The position numbers were made by a program, and so were the translations under genes. DNA of 64,000 nt, from positions 1-64,000 of the forward strand of contig JADGHB010000002.1 of NCBI GenBank assembly GCA_019689635.1, read 5' to 3'. The DNA is from Nevskia sp. (GTDB lineage: Bacteria > Pseudomonadota > Gammaproteobacteria > Nevskiales > Nevskiaceae). The notes under the pieces are model-generated. The model was not told where the DNA came from. It made no database searches and saw only the letters and a program-made list of their open reading frames with translations. This document shows, in pieces, positions 25,375 to 38,746 of the stretch. Position 1 is the stretch's first letter. Each line of letters starts with the position of its first letter.

Positions 25375-27615
25375 TCAAGGACCGAGTTCACCGCCGGTCG
25401 GCGGCGGCACGCGCAGGGCCTCCACCTGACGGTAGCCGCGCGGCAGGTGCAGGCCGCGCGCGGCGCGACTGCCGACGTAGTGCTCCAGATCCGCGGGTTT
25501 GAGCGTGAGCGTGCGCTTGCCGCTGAGCACCACGAGCGCCGCACCCGGCGGCAGCACCGCCGCGGCCACGATGCGATCCTCGCCCTTGAGCGTGACGAGC
25601 TTGTTGCCCTTGCCCTTGGCCAGCTCCGGCAGCTCCGCCACCGGAAAGACCAGCAGGCGCCCCTCGGCGGTGGCCAGCGCCAGCCGGTCGCGCGCCGGCT
25701 CGCGCGTGGCGCAGGGTGGAAAGGGCGGCAAGGCCAGGCTGATCACCGCCTTGCCGGCGCGGTTGCGGCCGGCCAAGTCTTCGAGCTTGACCACGAAGCC
25801 GTAGCCGTCGGCACCGCCGATCACGTAGCGGTCGGTCGCCTCGCCCAGCATCAGCCCCGCGACCGTCGCGCCGTCCTGCAAATCCAGCCGCGTGGTCACC
25901 GGCTCGCCCTGCCCGCGCGCGGAAGGCAGTTCGCGCGGATTGAGCGTGTAGGCGCGGCCGCGCGAGTCGAGCAGGATCAGGAGCTGGTTGCTGCGTCCTT
26001 CGACCGCGCACAGCAGCGCGTCGCCGGCCTTGTAGGACAGCGCTGCCGCGTCGATGCCGTGGCCCTTGGCGGCGCGGATCCAGCCGGCGCGCGACAGCAC
26101 CACGGTGAGCGGCTCGGCGGGGACGATTTCCTCGACCGCCAGGGCCTGCGCCGCGGGCCGCGCCACGATCGGGCAGCGGCGCGCGTCGCCGTATTTCTTC
26201 GCATCCTCGCCCAGCTCCTGGCCGACCTGCTTCTTGAGCCTGGCCTCGGCGCCGAGCAGCTCCTGAAGCGCCTGGCGCTCGGCGGCGAGCGCCTTCTGCT
26301 CGGTCTTGATCTGCACTTCTTCGATCTTCTGCAGGTGGCGCAGCTTGAGATCGAGGATCGCCTCGGCCTGGATCTCGCTTAACTTGAAGCGTCGCATCAG
26401 CTCGGCCTTGGGATCGTCCTCGTGGCGGATGATGCGGATCACCTCGTCGATGTTGAGATAGGCGATCAACAGGCCGTCGAGGACGTGCAGACGCTCCTCG
26501 ACTTTGGCGAGGCGGTGCTCCAGCCGCCGCCGCACGGTGGCGAGGCGGAAGCTCAGCCACTCGCTCAGGATCTCGCGCAGGTTCTTGACCCGCGGCCGGC
26601 CGTCCAGACCGATCATGTTGAGATTGACGCGCACGTTCTTCTCGAGATCGGTGGTGGCGAACAGGTGCGCCATCAGCGCCTCGACGTCCACGCGATTGCT
26701 GCGCGGGATGATGACGATGCGCGTGGGATTCTCGTGATCGGATTCGTCGCGCAGGTCTTCCACCAGCGGCAGCTTCTTGGCGCGCATCTGCTCGGCGATC
26801 TGTTCCAGCACGCGGGCCGGCGAGACCTGGTGCGGCAGATGGGTCACCACGATATTGCCGTCCTCCTCGCGCTCCCAGCGCGCGCGCAGCCGCACCTGGC
26901 CGGTGCCGGTCTCGTACAGCTTGCGCAGCTCCTCGGCGTCGCTGACGATCTCGCAGCCCGTGGGGAAATCCGGCGCCGGCAGGTGTTCCATCAGCTCAGC
27001 CACCGTTGCCCGGGGATGCTTGAGCAGGTGCTGGCAGGCCGCGGCCAGCTCGCGCAGATTGTGCGGCGGGATGTCGGTGGCCATGCCCACCGCGATGCCG
27101 GTGGTGCCATTGACCAGGATGTTGGGCAGCCGCGCCGGCAGGAGCTTCGGTTCCTGCAGGGTGCCGTCGAAGTTCGGCACCCAGTCGACCGTGCCCTGCT
27201 CGAGTTCGGCGAGCAGCGTGGCCGCGTAGGGCGCGAGCCGGGCCTCGGTGTAGCGCATCGCGGCGAAGGACTTGGGATCGTCCGGCGAGCCCCAGTTCCC
27301 CTGTCCGTCGATCAGCGGGTAGCGATAGGAAAACGGCTGGGCCATCGTCACCATCGCCTCGTAGCAGGCCGAGTCGCCGTGCGGATGGAACTTGCCGATG
27401 ACGTCGCCCACGGTGCGCGCGGATTTCTTCGGCTTGGACTGCGCCGACAGCCCCAGCTCGCTCATCGCGTAAACGATGCGCCGCTGCACGGGCTTGAGCC
27501 CGTCGGCGATGTGCGGCAGCGCGCGGTCCAGCACCACGTACATCGAGTAGTCGAGATACGCCTTCTCGGCGAAGACGCGCAGCGGCAGGCGTTCGATTTC
27601 GGTCGTTTCGGTCAT
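25375..27615 (-). CDS. parC: DNA topoisomerase IV subunit A
   Basis: [52 protein letters not shown]. Confidence 0.97.
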   Translation of the reverse strand: MTETTEIERLPLRVFAEKAYLDYSMYVVLDRALPHIADGLKPVQRRIVYAMSELGLSAQSKPKKSARTVGDVIGKFHPHGDSACYEAMVTMAQPFSYRYPLIDGQGNWGSPDDPKSFAAMRYTEARLAPYAATLLAELEQGTVDWVPNFDGTLQEPKLLPARLPNILVNGTTGIAVGMATDIPPHNLRELAAACQHLLKHPRATVAELMEHLPAPDFPTGCEIVSDAEELRKLYETGTGQVRLRARWEREEDGNIVVTHLPHQVSPARVLEQIAEQMRAKKLPLVEDLRDESDHENPTRIVIIPRSNRVDVEALMAHLFATTDLEKNVRVNLNMIGLDGRPRVKNLREILSEWLSFRLATVRRRLEHRLAKVEERLHVLDGLLIAYLNIDEVIRIIRHEDDPKAELMRRFKLSEIQAEAILDLKLRHLQKIEEVQIKTEQKALAAERQALQELLGAEARLKKQVGQELGEDAKKYGDARRCPIVARPAAQALAVEEIVPAEPLTVVLSRAGWIRAAKGHGIDAAALSYKAGDALLCAVEGRSNQLLILLDSRGRAYTLNPRELPSARGQGEPVTTRLDLQDGATVAGLMLGEATDRYVIGGADGYGFVVKLEDLAGRNRAGKAVISLALPPFPPCATREPARDRLALATAEGRLLVFPVAELPELAKGKGNKLVTLKGEDRIVAAAVLPPGAALVVLSGKRTLTLKPADLEHYVGSRAARGLHLPRGYRQVEALRVPPPTGGELGP

Positions 27616-27648
27616 GACATTCGAATCCCTCGGCGGCGAGCGCGGCGA

Positions 27649-30115
<2,467 letters not shown>

Positions 30116-30118
30116 CGC

Positions 30119-30733
30119 TCAAGGTTCCCAGGCGTGCATCTGCGCCTTCAACTTCTGCTTGGCCCGTGCCAGGTGCGACTTCACGGTGCCGAGCGGACAG
30201 CCGAGCACATAGGCCGCCTCTTCGTGACTGCGATCCAGATAGTAGCACTGCACGATCGCGGCGCGTTCCGCGTCCGATAGCCGCGCCAGCGCGCGCTGCA
30301 GATCAGCGGAGAGTTCGGCCGCGGCGGCTTCCCGCTGCGGACCGGCCGCCCCGTCCGCCAGGGTCGTTTCCGGGTCCAGCCCCGATTCCTGCGACTCGTC
30401 CAGCGATTCCTGCGGGCGCTGCGTGCGCGCGTGCATGAGAAAGACGTTGTAGGCGATGCGGTAGATCCAGGTGGAGAAGCGCGCATCGCCGCGGAACTGG
30501 TCGAGCTTGCGCCAGGCCTGCAGAAACGCCTCTTGCGCCAGGTCATCGGCCAGCGCCTCGTCGCCTTTGCACAGGCGGCGCAGCAGCGCGCGCACCGCGC
30601 CCTGGTGGCGGCGCACCAGCACGGCGTAGGCATTGCGCTCGCCCAGCCGCACCCGCGCGACCAGCGCGGCATCGGGCGGACCGCCGTCGGCAGGCGGCGG
30701 TGCCGGCCTCGCCGTCCGCACGCCGGGACTCAC
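30119..30733 (-). CDS. ECF RNA polymerase sigma factor
   Basis: DDLAQEAFLQAWRKLDQFRGDARFSTWIYRIAYNVFLMHAR and region 4 ERAAIVQCYYLDRSHEEAAYVLGCPLGTVKSHLARAKQKLK. Confidence 0.95.
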   Translation of the reverse strand: MSPGVRTARPAPPPADGGPPDAALVARVRLGERNAYAVLVRRHQGAVRALLRRLCKGDEALADDLAQEAFLQAWRKLDQFRGDARFSTWIYRIAYNVFLMHARTQRPQESLDESQESGLDPETTLADGAAGPQREAAAAELSADLQRALARLSDAERAAIVQCYYLDRSHEEAAYVLGCPLGTVKSHLARAKQKLKAQMHAWEP

Positions 30734-31173
30734 GGGTTGGTCTTGTCGCGCTCAAGTTTCCAGGCGATCAGCCGCCCCAGGCCGATGAAGAACGGAATCA
30801 GGGCGAAACCGACCGCCTCCTCTCCGCCGGCGAAATAGAATCCCGCCGCAAGACCCAGGCCGACGCCGATCAGCGACAGCCCGCTACTCAGGTCCGAGCG
30901 CCCGCGCCGCGGCTCCATGAACAGCTCGGGCGGCACCGGTTGGCCCTTCTCCGCGAGCTTGAGCGCCGTTTCCTGCTGCAGGCGCATGCGGCGCGCGCGC
31001 GCCCACAGCACGGCGACGACGATCAGGATCGGCGTGAGAAAGGTCAGGATCACCGCCGTCAGGCCGATCAGCTCGCCCATGATGGCGGCATGCGAGTTCG
31101 CGACATCCCCGAGCTTGTCCAGCCCCTGGATGTTCACGGTGGCGGTTTCCGCATCGAGTATCGGCAGCAACAT
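30730..31173 (-). CDS. DUF6249-like membrane protein, coupled to ECF sigma gene
   Basis: 147 aa with TM segments; ATGA overlap with sigma start. Confidence 0.65.
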   Translation of the reverse strand: MLLPILDAETATVNIQGLDKLGDVANSHAAIMGELIGLTAVILTFLTPILIVVAVLWARARRMRLQQETALKLAEKGQPVPPELFMEPRRGRSDLSSGLSLIGVGLGLAAGFYFAGGEEAVGFALIPFFIGLGRLIAWKLERDKTNP

Positions 31174-31298
31174 TCGGTATTCCTCGCTTGCGCGCCGGCT
31201 GGCGCTGAACTGGCACGAGTTGGATGCACGCCCCCGTCCCGGCGGATGCAGATCCCGGCCGGCAGTTCTACACTAGCTCAAACCTTCGGCGAGCGCCC

Positions 31299-31586
31299 AT
31301 GAATTCCCGTTCGACCCGGCCCGACAAAGAAAGCGCCGACCCAAGCGCCGCATCCGCAAATTCCGACCCGGTGGCGCGTTTCGAAGCCGCGCTCAAGGAA
31401 CTGGAGGAGATCGTCGCGCGCATGGAAGACGGCGAGCTGCCGCTGGAGCAGTCGCTGCAACTGTTCGAGCGCGGCGTGGCCCTGGCCCGCGACTGCCGGG
31501 CGGCGCTCGACACTGCCGAGCTGCGCGTCAAGACCCTGCTGGACAACGAGTCCGCAACGACCCCGCCGGATCCCTCAGAAGACTGA
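31299..31586 (+). CDS. xseB: Exodeoxyribonuclease VII small subunit
   Basis: [36 protein letters not shown]. Confidence 0.94.
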   Translation: MNSRSTRPDKESADPSAASANSDPVARFEAALKELEEIVARMEDGELPLEQSLQLFERGVALARDCRAALDTAELRVKTLLDNESATTPPDPSED

Positions 31587-32999
31587 GCCGGCGGCGCGGG
31601 GCGAGGGCTGCGCGTCCCAGCTCAGCTTTTCCCTCAAGCGCACCACCTCGCCCACGATCAACAGGCTCGCGCCGGCCACGCCCGCGGCGGCGACTTTTTC
31701 CGGCAGGTCGGAGAGCGTGCCGACGATCACCCGCTGCCGCGGCGTGGTGCCCTCCACCACCAGCGCGGCCGGCCAGTCGGCCGGCAGACCGTGGGCGGTG
31801 AACTGGGCGCACAGCTGCGGCAAGGTCTGCAATCCCATGTACACCACCACGGTCTGCCCGCGCTGCGTCAGCAGCGGCCAGTTGAGCGGCGGCACACCGC
31901 CGGCGTGGGCGTGGCCGGTGACGAACACGCAGGCTTGCGCGTAATCGCGGTGGGTGAGCGGAATGCCGGCATAGGCGGCGCAGCCGTTGGCGGCGGTGAT
32001 GCCCGGCACGATCTGGAAAGGGATGCCGTGGGCGGCCAGCGTCTCGATCTCTTCCCCGCCGCGGCCGAAGACGAAAGGATCGCCGCCCTTGAGCCGCAAC
32101 ACGCGTTGGCCGGCCTGCGCGCGCCGCACCAGCTCGGCGTTGATTTCTTCCTGGGACATCTCGTGCTGCCGGGCGCGCTTGCCGACGAACACGCGCTCGG
32201 CGTCGCGGCGCACGAGCTCCAGGATCGCCGGCGGCAGCAGTCGGTCGTAGAGCACCGCATCGGCCTGCTGCATGAGGCGCAGGGCGCGAAAGGTGAGCAG
32301 GTCGGGATCGCCCGGTCCGGCGCCGACCAGATAGACCTCGCCGCGCGGCGCCTGGCCTGCGAGCAGCCGCTCGAACTCGCTGCGCGCCAGCGCGTCATCG
32401 CCGCGCAGCACCGCCTCGGCGCCGGGACCGTCGAGAAAACGTTCCCAAAAGACGCGCCGCGCCGCTTCGGGCAAGCGTTCGGCCACGCGCGCGCGCAGCG
32501 CGCCCATGAACTCCGCCAGCTTGCCGTAGCGCGCCGGCAACCAGGCCTCCAGCCGCTCGCGGACCCGCCGCGCCAATAGCGGCGCGCTGCCGGCGCTGGC
32601 CACCGCCACGGTCAGCGGCGCGCGGTCCACGATCGCGGGCGTGATGAAGCTGGAATGCTCGGGATCGTCCACCGCGTTCACCGGCACGTTGGCGGCGTGC
32701 GCGGCGGCGGCCACGCTGCGATTCAGCGCGCGGTCATCGGTGGCGGCGATCACCAGCCGGCAACCGGCGACCTGCACGGGATCGAAGTCGCGGGCGAGAT
32801 GGCGGATCTGCCGCGCTTCGGCGAGCGCCTCGAGCTCGGCGTTGAGCAGGCGCGCGACCACTTCGATCTTCGGTCCGGCACGCAGCAGCAGCCGGATCTT
32901 GCGCGCCGCCACCTCGCCGCCGCCGACCACCAGCACGCGCGCGCCGCGCAAGCGCAGGAACACCGGGAAGTAGGACAGCGCGGGGCCGGACTCGGTCAT
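31575..32999 (-). CDS. cysG: Siroheme synthase (uroporphyrinogen-III methyltransferase/precorrin-2 dehydrogenase/ferrochelatase)
   Basis: Two-domain 474 aa: [18 protein letters not shown] and [33 protein letters not shown]. Confidence 0.97.
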   Translation of the reverse strand: MTESGPALSYFPVFLRLRGARVLVVGGGEVAARKIRLLLRAGPKIEVVARLLNAELEALAEARQIRHLARDFDPVQVAGCRLVIAATDDRALNRSVAAAAHAANVPVNAVDDPEHSSFITPAIVDRAPLTVAVASAGSAPLLARRVRERLEAWLPARYGKLAEFMGALRARVAERLPEAARRVFWERFLDGPGAEAVLRGDDALARSEFERLLAGQAPRGEVYLVGAGPGDPDLLTFRALRLMQQADAVLYDRLLPPAILELVRRDAERVFVGKRARQHEMSQEEINAELVRRAQAGQRVLRLKGGDPFVFGRGGEEIETLAAHGIPFQIVPGITAANGCAAYAGIPLTHRDYAQACVFVTGHAHAGGVPPLNWPLLTQRGQTVVVYMGLQTLPQLCAQFTAHGLPADWPAALVVEGTTPRQRVIVGTLSDLPEKVAAAGVAGASLLIVGEVVRLREKLSWDAQPSPRAAGSVF

Positions 33000-33037
33000 G
33001 GCCCGATTGTGCGGCGAGTTTCCTGCGCAGGCAAAAG

Positions 33038-33897
33038 TCAGCGCATCTCGGCGTTCGCCGTACGGGCGGCGGCTCCCGAGGCGACGACCGCCGGCGTTTC
33101 GGGCGGCAGCAGCGCCTTGTACAGCGTCGTGCCGCCCACCACGAGCAGCAGACCGGCGACCGCCTGCTTGAGCGTGCGTCCGTCGAGTCCGAAAGCGAAC
33201 CGGCTGCCCAGCCAGATGCCGGGCAAGGCGCCGATCAACAGCCAGCCGAGATCGAATAATCCACCGTGCCGAGCCGGGCGTGGCCGAGGCCGGCGATGGC
33301 GGTGATCAGCACGGCGTGGGCAAGGTCGCTGCCGACCAGCTTGATCGGCTCGTGACGCGGATACAGCAACAGCAGCAGCATCATCCCGATGACGCCCGCG
33401 CCGACCGAGGAGATCGTCACCACCGTGCCGATCAATACCCCGGAGGCCACGGTGAGACCGCGTTGCCAACGCGGATCGTGTTTGGGCGAGTTCAGGCGCG
33501 CCGAGGGCCGCAGCCGTTCGGCGATGACCTCCTGGAACAGGGTGAACAGGGCCGTGATCACGATCGCCCCGGACAGCGTCAGCTTGATGAGGCGGTCGAG
33601 CGTCACGCCGTGATCGAGACTCTTGAGCCACCACAAAGTCACCAGCACGGCCGGCACGCTGCCCGCCGCCTGCCACGCGACGATGCGCCAGTCCACCGAG
33701 CCGTTGCGGCGGTGCAGCCACACGGCGAAGGACTTGCTGATCGCGGCAAAGAGCAGGTCGGTGCCCACCGCCAGCGCCGGGGCCACGCCGTAAAACAGGA
33801 TCAGCACCGGCGTCATCAACGAGCCGCCGCCGACGCCGGTGGCGCCGACCGCGGCGCCGACCAGCAGACCTGCCAGCGTATAGCCGATGCCGTGCAT
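33038..33897 (-). pseudogene. TSUP-family permease, frameshifted near its C-terminus
   Basis: N-terminal MHGIGYTLAGLLVGAAVGATGVGGGSLMTPV (ORF 33235..33987), C-terminal DLGWLLIGALPGIWLGSRF (ORF 33038..33721); junction about 33255. Confidence 0.8.
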
Positions 33898-33998
33898 GGG
33901 AGTTCCCAACGAGACGTCCCGCACCTTAGCGGCGGCCCGGATGATAAGAAAGGAATAGTTCGATATGCTTTCAGAACCGGAAGGCATATGGGTCCGAC

Positions 33999-34991
33999 AT
34001 GAAGCTGCGCCAGCTCCACTACATCCACGAGGTCGCCAACCGCGGACTGAACGTCACGGCGGCGGCGGAAGCCTTGTTCACCTCGCAGCCCGGCGTGTCC
34101 AAGCAGATCCGCCTGCTGGAAGAGGAGCTGGGCGTGGACATCTTCCTGCGCAACGGCAAGCAGTTGTCCGAAATCACGCCCGCCGGACAACGCATCCTCG
34201 AGTACGCCCGGCGGCTGCTGCGCGAGGAGCAGAACATCCGCAAAGTGGCCGAGGAGTTCCGCGACACCGACAGCGGCGATCTGGCGCTGGCCACCACCCA
34301 CACCCAGGCGCGCTACGCGCTGCCGCCGGTGATCGAAAAGTTCCGCAAGCGCTATCCCAAGGTCCGCCTGCACCTGCACCAGGGCAGTCCGCCGCAAATC
34401 GCCAAGTTCGCGGCCGAGGGCGGGGCCGATTTCGCCATCGCCACCGAGGCGCTTGAGCATTTCGAGCAGCTCGTGATGCTGCCCTGCTACCACTGGAACC
34501 GCTGCGTGCTGGTCCCGCCGCAGCATCCGCTGGCCCACAAGGCGCGCGGCCGCCATCGCCTGACGCTGGCCGAGATCGCGGCCCATCCGATCGTCACGTA
34601 CACCTTCGGCTTCACCGGCCGCTCCAAGCTCGACCAGGCCTTCGCCGCCCACGGACTCAAGCCCGACGTGGTGCTCACCGCGGTGGACGCCGACGTGATC
34701 AAGACCTACGTGCGGCTGGGACTGGGCATCGGCATCGTGGCGGCCATGGCCTATGACGAGAAGGCCGACCGCGATCTGGTGCGGCTGCCCGCCGATCACC
34801 TGTTCGAACCCAGCACCACCTACATCGGCTTCCGCCACGGCATGTTCTTGCGCGCCTACATGTACGACTTCATCGAGCTCTTCGCGCCCCACTTGACGCG
34901 CGAGCTGGTGGACGAGGTCGCCGCCATCGGCGACCACGATGCGCGCAGCCGCCGCATCCAGGATCTGGTCGCCAAGCTGCGGCTGGTGTAG
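33999..34991 (+). CDS. cysB: LysR-type regulator CysB
   Basis: MKLRQLHYIHEVANRGLNVTAAAEALFTSQPGVSKQIRLLEEELGVDIFLRNGK...TTHTQARYALP. Confidence 0.95.
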   Translation: MKLRQLHYIHEVANRGLNVTAAAEALFTSQPGVSKQIRLLEEELGVDIFLRNGKQLSEITPAGQRILEYARRLLREEQNIRKVAEEFRDTDSGDLALATTHTQARYALPPVIEKFRKRYPKVRLHLHQGSPPQIAKFAAEGGADFAIATEALEHFEQLVMLPCYHWNRCVLVPPQHPLAHKARGRHRLTLAEIAAHPIVTYTFGFTGRSKLDQAFAAHGLKPDVVLTAVDADVIKTYVRLGLGIGIVAAMAYDEKADRDLVRLPADHLFEPSTTYIGFRHGMFLRAYMYDFIELFAPHLTRELVDEVAAIGDHDARSRRIQDLVAKLRLV

Positions 34992-35008
34992 CGGCCCTCT
35001 CGAAATCG

Positions 35009-35030
35009 AATAAGAAGTTATTAACTTATA
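35009..35030. promoter_or_regulatory. AT-rich palindrome upstream of sulfite reductase (putative CysB site)
   Basis: AATAAGAAGTTATTAACTTATA; core AAGTTA-T-TAACTT is a perfect palindrome; ATAAGAA also present at 33944-33950 in cysB upstream region. Confidence 0.45.
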
Positions 35031-35081
35031 CCCGGCGGCGGACTCTACAGTGCGCTTCCCCGCGACCGCGACAGGGCTGCG

Positions 35082-36773
35082 ATGTACCGCTACGATCCAT
35101 ACGACCGGCAACTCGTCGCCGAACGGGTGGCGCAGTTCCGCGACCAGACCCGGCGTTATCTCGAAGGCCGGCTGACCGAGGACGAGTTCCGCGCGCTGCG
35201 GCTGCGCAACGGCCTCTACCAGCAGCGCTTCGCGCCCATGCTGCGCATCTCGGTGCCCTATGGCCTGCTGGAATCCGCGCAGCTGCGCAAGATGGCGCAC
35301 ATCGTGCGCGAGTACGACAAGGGCTACGCCCATTTCACCACGCGCCAGAACATCCAGCTCAACTGGCCGGAACTGCCGCGCGTGCCCGACCTGCTCGCCG
35401 AACTGGCCGAGGTGCAGCTCCACGGCATCCAGGCCTGCGGCAACGACACGCGCAACATCACCTGCGATTACCTGGCCGGAGTGGCCGCCGACGAATGGGT
35501 CGATCCGCGCCCTTATTGCGAGCTCCTGCGCCAGTTCACCGCGCTGCATCCGGAGTTTCTGTGGCTGCCGCGCAAGTTCAAGTTCGGGTTTTCCGGCGCG
35601 CGCGTGGACCGTGCGGCCACGCGCACCAACGACGTGGCGGTGCACGTGCTGGCCCGCGACGACGGCGCCATCGGCTTTCGCTTTTTCGTCGGCGGCGGGC
35701 TGGGCCGCCAGCCCATGCTGGGCCGGGTGACGAACGAGTTCGTGCCGGAGGAGGACCTGCTGATCTACGCCGCCGCCATTTTGCGCACCTTCAACCGCTT
35801 CGGACGGCGCGACAACATCCACAAGGCGCGCATCAAGATCGTGCTCAAGGAATGGGGCTACGAGCGCTTCCGCGCCGCGATCGAGGACGAATACGCCAAG
35901 ATCCGCGCCAGCGGCGAAGGCGCCGACCTCAAGCTGCGGCCGGAAGATCTCGAGCGGATGCGCGCCCATTTCACCGCCCCCGCCTACCGGCCGGCGGCCG
36001 AGGTCGCCGCGGACTGGAGCGCCGCGGCCCGACGCGAGCCGCGCTTCGCCGCCTGGCTCAAGCGCAACGTGCGCGACCACAAAGTGCCTGGCTATCGCGT
36101 GGTCTTCGTCTCGCTCAAGGCGCCCGGCGAACCGCCCGGAGACTGCTCGGCCGAGCAGTTCGCCGGCCTGGCCGAAATCACCGCGCGCTATTCCTTCGGC
36201 GAGCTGCGCTCCACCTACGACCAGAACCTGGTGCTGGCCGACGTGGCCGAGCGCGATCTCTATGAACTCTGGCGGGAACTCGACCGGCTGGCGCTGGCCA
36301 CACCGAACATCGGCCTGGTCACCGACCTGGTGTGCTGTCCGGGGCTGGACTTCTGTTCGCTGGCCAACGCCGGCTCGATCGGCGTGGCGCGCGAGATCTT
36401 CGAGCGCTTCGACTCGCTGGAGGCGCAGTACGAGATCGGCGAGATCCGCATCACCATGAGCGGCTGCATGAACGGCTGCGGCCACCACAGCGTGGGCCAC
36501 ATCGGCATCCTCGGCGTGGACAAGCATGGCGAGGAGTGGTACCAGGTCACGCTCGGTGGCAGCGCGGGCCACGATGCCGCGCTCGGCGAGCGCACCGGCC
36601 GCGCCCTGGCGCGCGGCGAGATCGCCGACGGCGTCGAGCGCCTGATTCGCGCCTACCTCGAGTTCCGGCTCGACGAGGACGAAACCTTCCTCGAGTGCTA
36701 TCGCCGCGTGGGCCTGGAACCGTTCAAACAGCGCTTGTACGCTGCCGACGCCGCGGTGGCCGCCGCCGCATGA
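35082..36773 (+). CDS. cysI: Nitrite/sulfite reductase hemoprotein
   Basis: 563 aa; HFTTRQNIQLNWPEL, siroheme/4Fe4S motifs CCPGLDFCSLANAGS and CMNGCGHH. Confidence 0.93.
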   Translation: MYRYDPYDRQLVAERVAQFRDQTRRYLEGRLTEDEFRALRLRNGLYQQRFAPMLRISVPYGLLESAQLRKMAHIVREYDKGYAHFTTRQNIQLNWPELPRVPDLLAELAEVQLHGIQACGNDTRNITCDYLAGVAADEWVDPRPYCELLRQFTALHPEFLWLPRKFKFGFSGARVDRAATRTNDVAVHVLARDDGAIGFRFFVGGGLGRQPMLGRVTNEFVPEEDLLIYAAAILRTFNRFGRRDNIHKARIKIVLKEWGYERFRAAIEDEYAKIRASGEGADLKLRPEDLERMRAHFTAPAYRPAAEVAADWSAAARREPRFAAWLKRNVRDHKVPGYRVVFVSLKAPGEPPGDCSAEQFAGLAEITARYSFGELRSTYDQNLVLADVAERDLYELWRELDRLALATPNIGLVTDLVCCPGLDFCSLANAGSIGVAREIFERFDSLEAQYEIGEIRITMSGCMNGCGHHSVGHIGILGVDKHGEEWYQVTLGGSAGHDAALGERTGRALARGEIADGVERLIRAYLEFRLDEDETFLECYRRVGLEPFKQRLYAADAAVAAAA

Positions 36774-37273
36774 GCCGCATCCTCAAAAACCGCCGCCTCG
36801 TCGAGGACGACTGGCGGCTGATCGAGGACGGCGCTCCGGTGTGCGCCGGGGAGAAAATCATCGTGCCGCTGCGGCGCTGGCGCGAAGAACGCTCCGCGCT
36901 GCTCGCGTCGGCCGCCGCCGTCGGCGTGCTGCTGCCCAACACCGAGGACGTCGAAGCGCTCTGGCCGGAGATCGCCGACCGGCCATTGATCGCCTTGCAG
37001 TTTCCGGTCTTCGGCGATGGCCGCGCGCTGTCCCAGGCGGTGGTCCTGCGGCGACGGTTGGGCTTTGGCGGCGAGCTGCGCGCGCTCGGCGACATCCTGC
37101 GCGACCAGGTCTTCGGGCTTCAACGCTGCGGTTTCGACGCCATCGTGCCGCGCGCCGATCAGGATCTCGAGGACTGCCTGCGCGCGCTGGCCGAATTCAG
37201 CGTGGTCTATCAGCCCGCCGCCGACGGCCTCGAGACGGTGTGGCAGAAACGACGCAGCGCCACACCCGCCTGA
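36770..37273 (+). CDS. DUF934 protein coupled to sulfite reductase
   Basis: ATGA overlap with cysI; MSRILKNRRLVEDDW...LLPNTEDVE...LQFPVFGDGRALSQAVVLRRRLGFGGELRALGDILRDQ. Confidence 0.85.
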   Translation: MSRILKNRRLVEDDWRLIEDGAPVCAGEKIIVPLRRWREERSALLASAAAVGVLLPNTEDVEALWPEIADRPLIALQFPVFGDGRALSQAVVLRRRLGFGGELRALGDILRDQVFGLQRCGFDAIVPRADQDLEDCLRALAEFSVVYQPAADGLETVWQKRRSATPA

Positions 37274-37329
37274 CCCCGCCCTGACCCCGGCGGCGGATCG
37301 TCCTACAATGGGGCGTGGATGACGCCGCC

Positions 37330-38370
37330 ATGACCCTGCTTCCCCGCCCCAGTCGCGTGCTGCCCCTGGCCGCGCTGCGGCCCGGTCCGCTCGCGGACCG
37401 TTACGGTCGCGTCAAGCGCAAGCTGCGCGTGTCGCTCACCGATCGCTGCAATTTCCGCTGCCCGTACTGCATGCCGGAGCATCCGCATTTCCTCCCGCGC
37501 AGCGCGCTGCTCACGCGCGCGGAACTGCGGCGGCTCCTGCGCTTGTTCGTCGGCGAGCTGGGGATCGCGCGCCTGCGCCTGACCGGCGGCGAACCGCTGC
37601 TGCGCCGCGACCTGGAACAGGTGCTCGAGGACTGCGCCGCGCTGCGGGCCGTGGGGCTGGAACGCATCTCGCTCACCACCAACGGCGCCCTGCTGGCGCC
37701 GCGCGCCGCGCGGTTGAAGGCCGCAGGCCTGGACGATCTCAACGTCAGCCTCGACGCCCTCGATCCCCAGACCTTCGCGCGCCTGTCCGGCGGCCGCGAA
37801 GTGCAGCCGGTGCTGGAAGGCATCGCGCAAGCGCGCGCGGTCGGGCTGCCGGTCAAGCTCAACGCCGTGATCGTGCGCGGCGTCAACGAGGACGAGATCC
37901 TGCCGCTGACGCGCTACGCGCTCGCGCAACAACTGCCGCTGCGCTTCATCGAGTTCATGCCGCTGGACGGCCGCGGCGCATGGTCGCGCGACAAGGTGGT
38001 GGGGGAGGCGGAAATCCTCGCCCGCCTGCGGCAGGAATTCGGCGTGCGCGAGCTGCCGCGCGGCGGCGATCCGGCCGCCTATTTCGCACTGACAAGCCGC
38101 GCCGGGCAGACCGAGATCGGCGTGATCGCCACCGTCACCAATCCCTTTTGCGCGAGCTGCGACCGCCTGCGCCTGACCGCCGACGGCGCGCTGTATCCCT
38201 GCCTGTTCTCCGAGCGCGGCGTGAATCTGCGCGATCCGCTGCGCGCCGGAGCCGACGACCGCACCCTCGCCGCCCTGATCCGCGACGGGGTGTGGCACAA
38301 GGACGCCGGCTTCGTCGCCCATCCCGGCTACACCCGGCGACCGATCGCGATGAACGCGCTGGGCGGGTGA
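37330..38370 (+). CDS. moaA: GTP 3',8-cyclase
   Basis: RVSLTDRCNFRCPYCMPE, LRLTGGEPLLRRDL, NPFCASCDRLRLTADG; C-terminal ...MNALGG. Confidence 0.97.
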   Translation: MTLLPRPSRVLPLAALRPGPLADRYGRVKRKLRVSLTDRCNFRCPYCMPEHPHFLPRSALLTRAELRRLLRLFVGELGIARLRLTGGEPLLRRDLEQVLEDCAALRAVGLERISLTTNGALLAPRAARLKAAGLDDLNVSLDALDPQTFARLSGGREVQPVLEGIAQARAVGLPVKLNAVIVRGVNEDEILPLTRYALAQQLPLRFIEFMPLDGRGAWSRDKVVGEAEILARLRQEFGVRELPRGGDPAAYFALTSRAGQTEIGVIATVTNPFCASCDRLRLTADGALYPCLFSERGVNLRDPLRAGADDRTLAALIRDGVWHKDAGFVAHPGYTRRPIAMNALGG

Positions 38371-38456
38371 GGGACCGCGCTTCGCGAGTGCCCGTGGCAC
38401 TCGCGGCGGACCCGAACGCTGCGCCAAGGACGGCAAGGATGCAGCACAATGGATCC

Positions 38457-38702
38457 ATGAAAGTCCACGTCGAATGCTGCGGCGCCGCCGCGCGCTGGTG
38501 CGGTGCCGAGGAACTCTCGCTGGACCTGGCGGACGACGCCACGGTCGAGACTTTGCTCGAGCGCCTGTCCGCCCTGCACCCGGAACTGGCGCGGCGACGC
38601 GATCGGCTTGCGGTCGCCGCCGGCGAGACCGTCGTGCCGCGCGACCACAAGCTCACGGCCAACGAGCGGCTGGCGCTGATCCCCCCGGTGAGCGGCGGCT
38701 GA
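38457..38702 (+). CDS. moaD: Molybdopterin synthase small subunit
   Basis: 81 aa ubiquitin-like protein ending in IPPVSGG. Confidence 0.92.
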   Translation: MKVHVECCGAAARWCGAEELSLDLADDATVETLLERLSALHPELARRRDRLAVAAGETVVPRDHKLTANERLALIPPVSGG

Positions 38703-38746
38703 GCGAACGCGCACCGGGCCAGGGGCGGCTGCGTTAAGCTTGAGCG

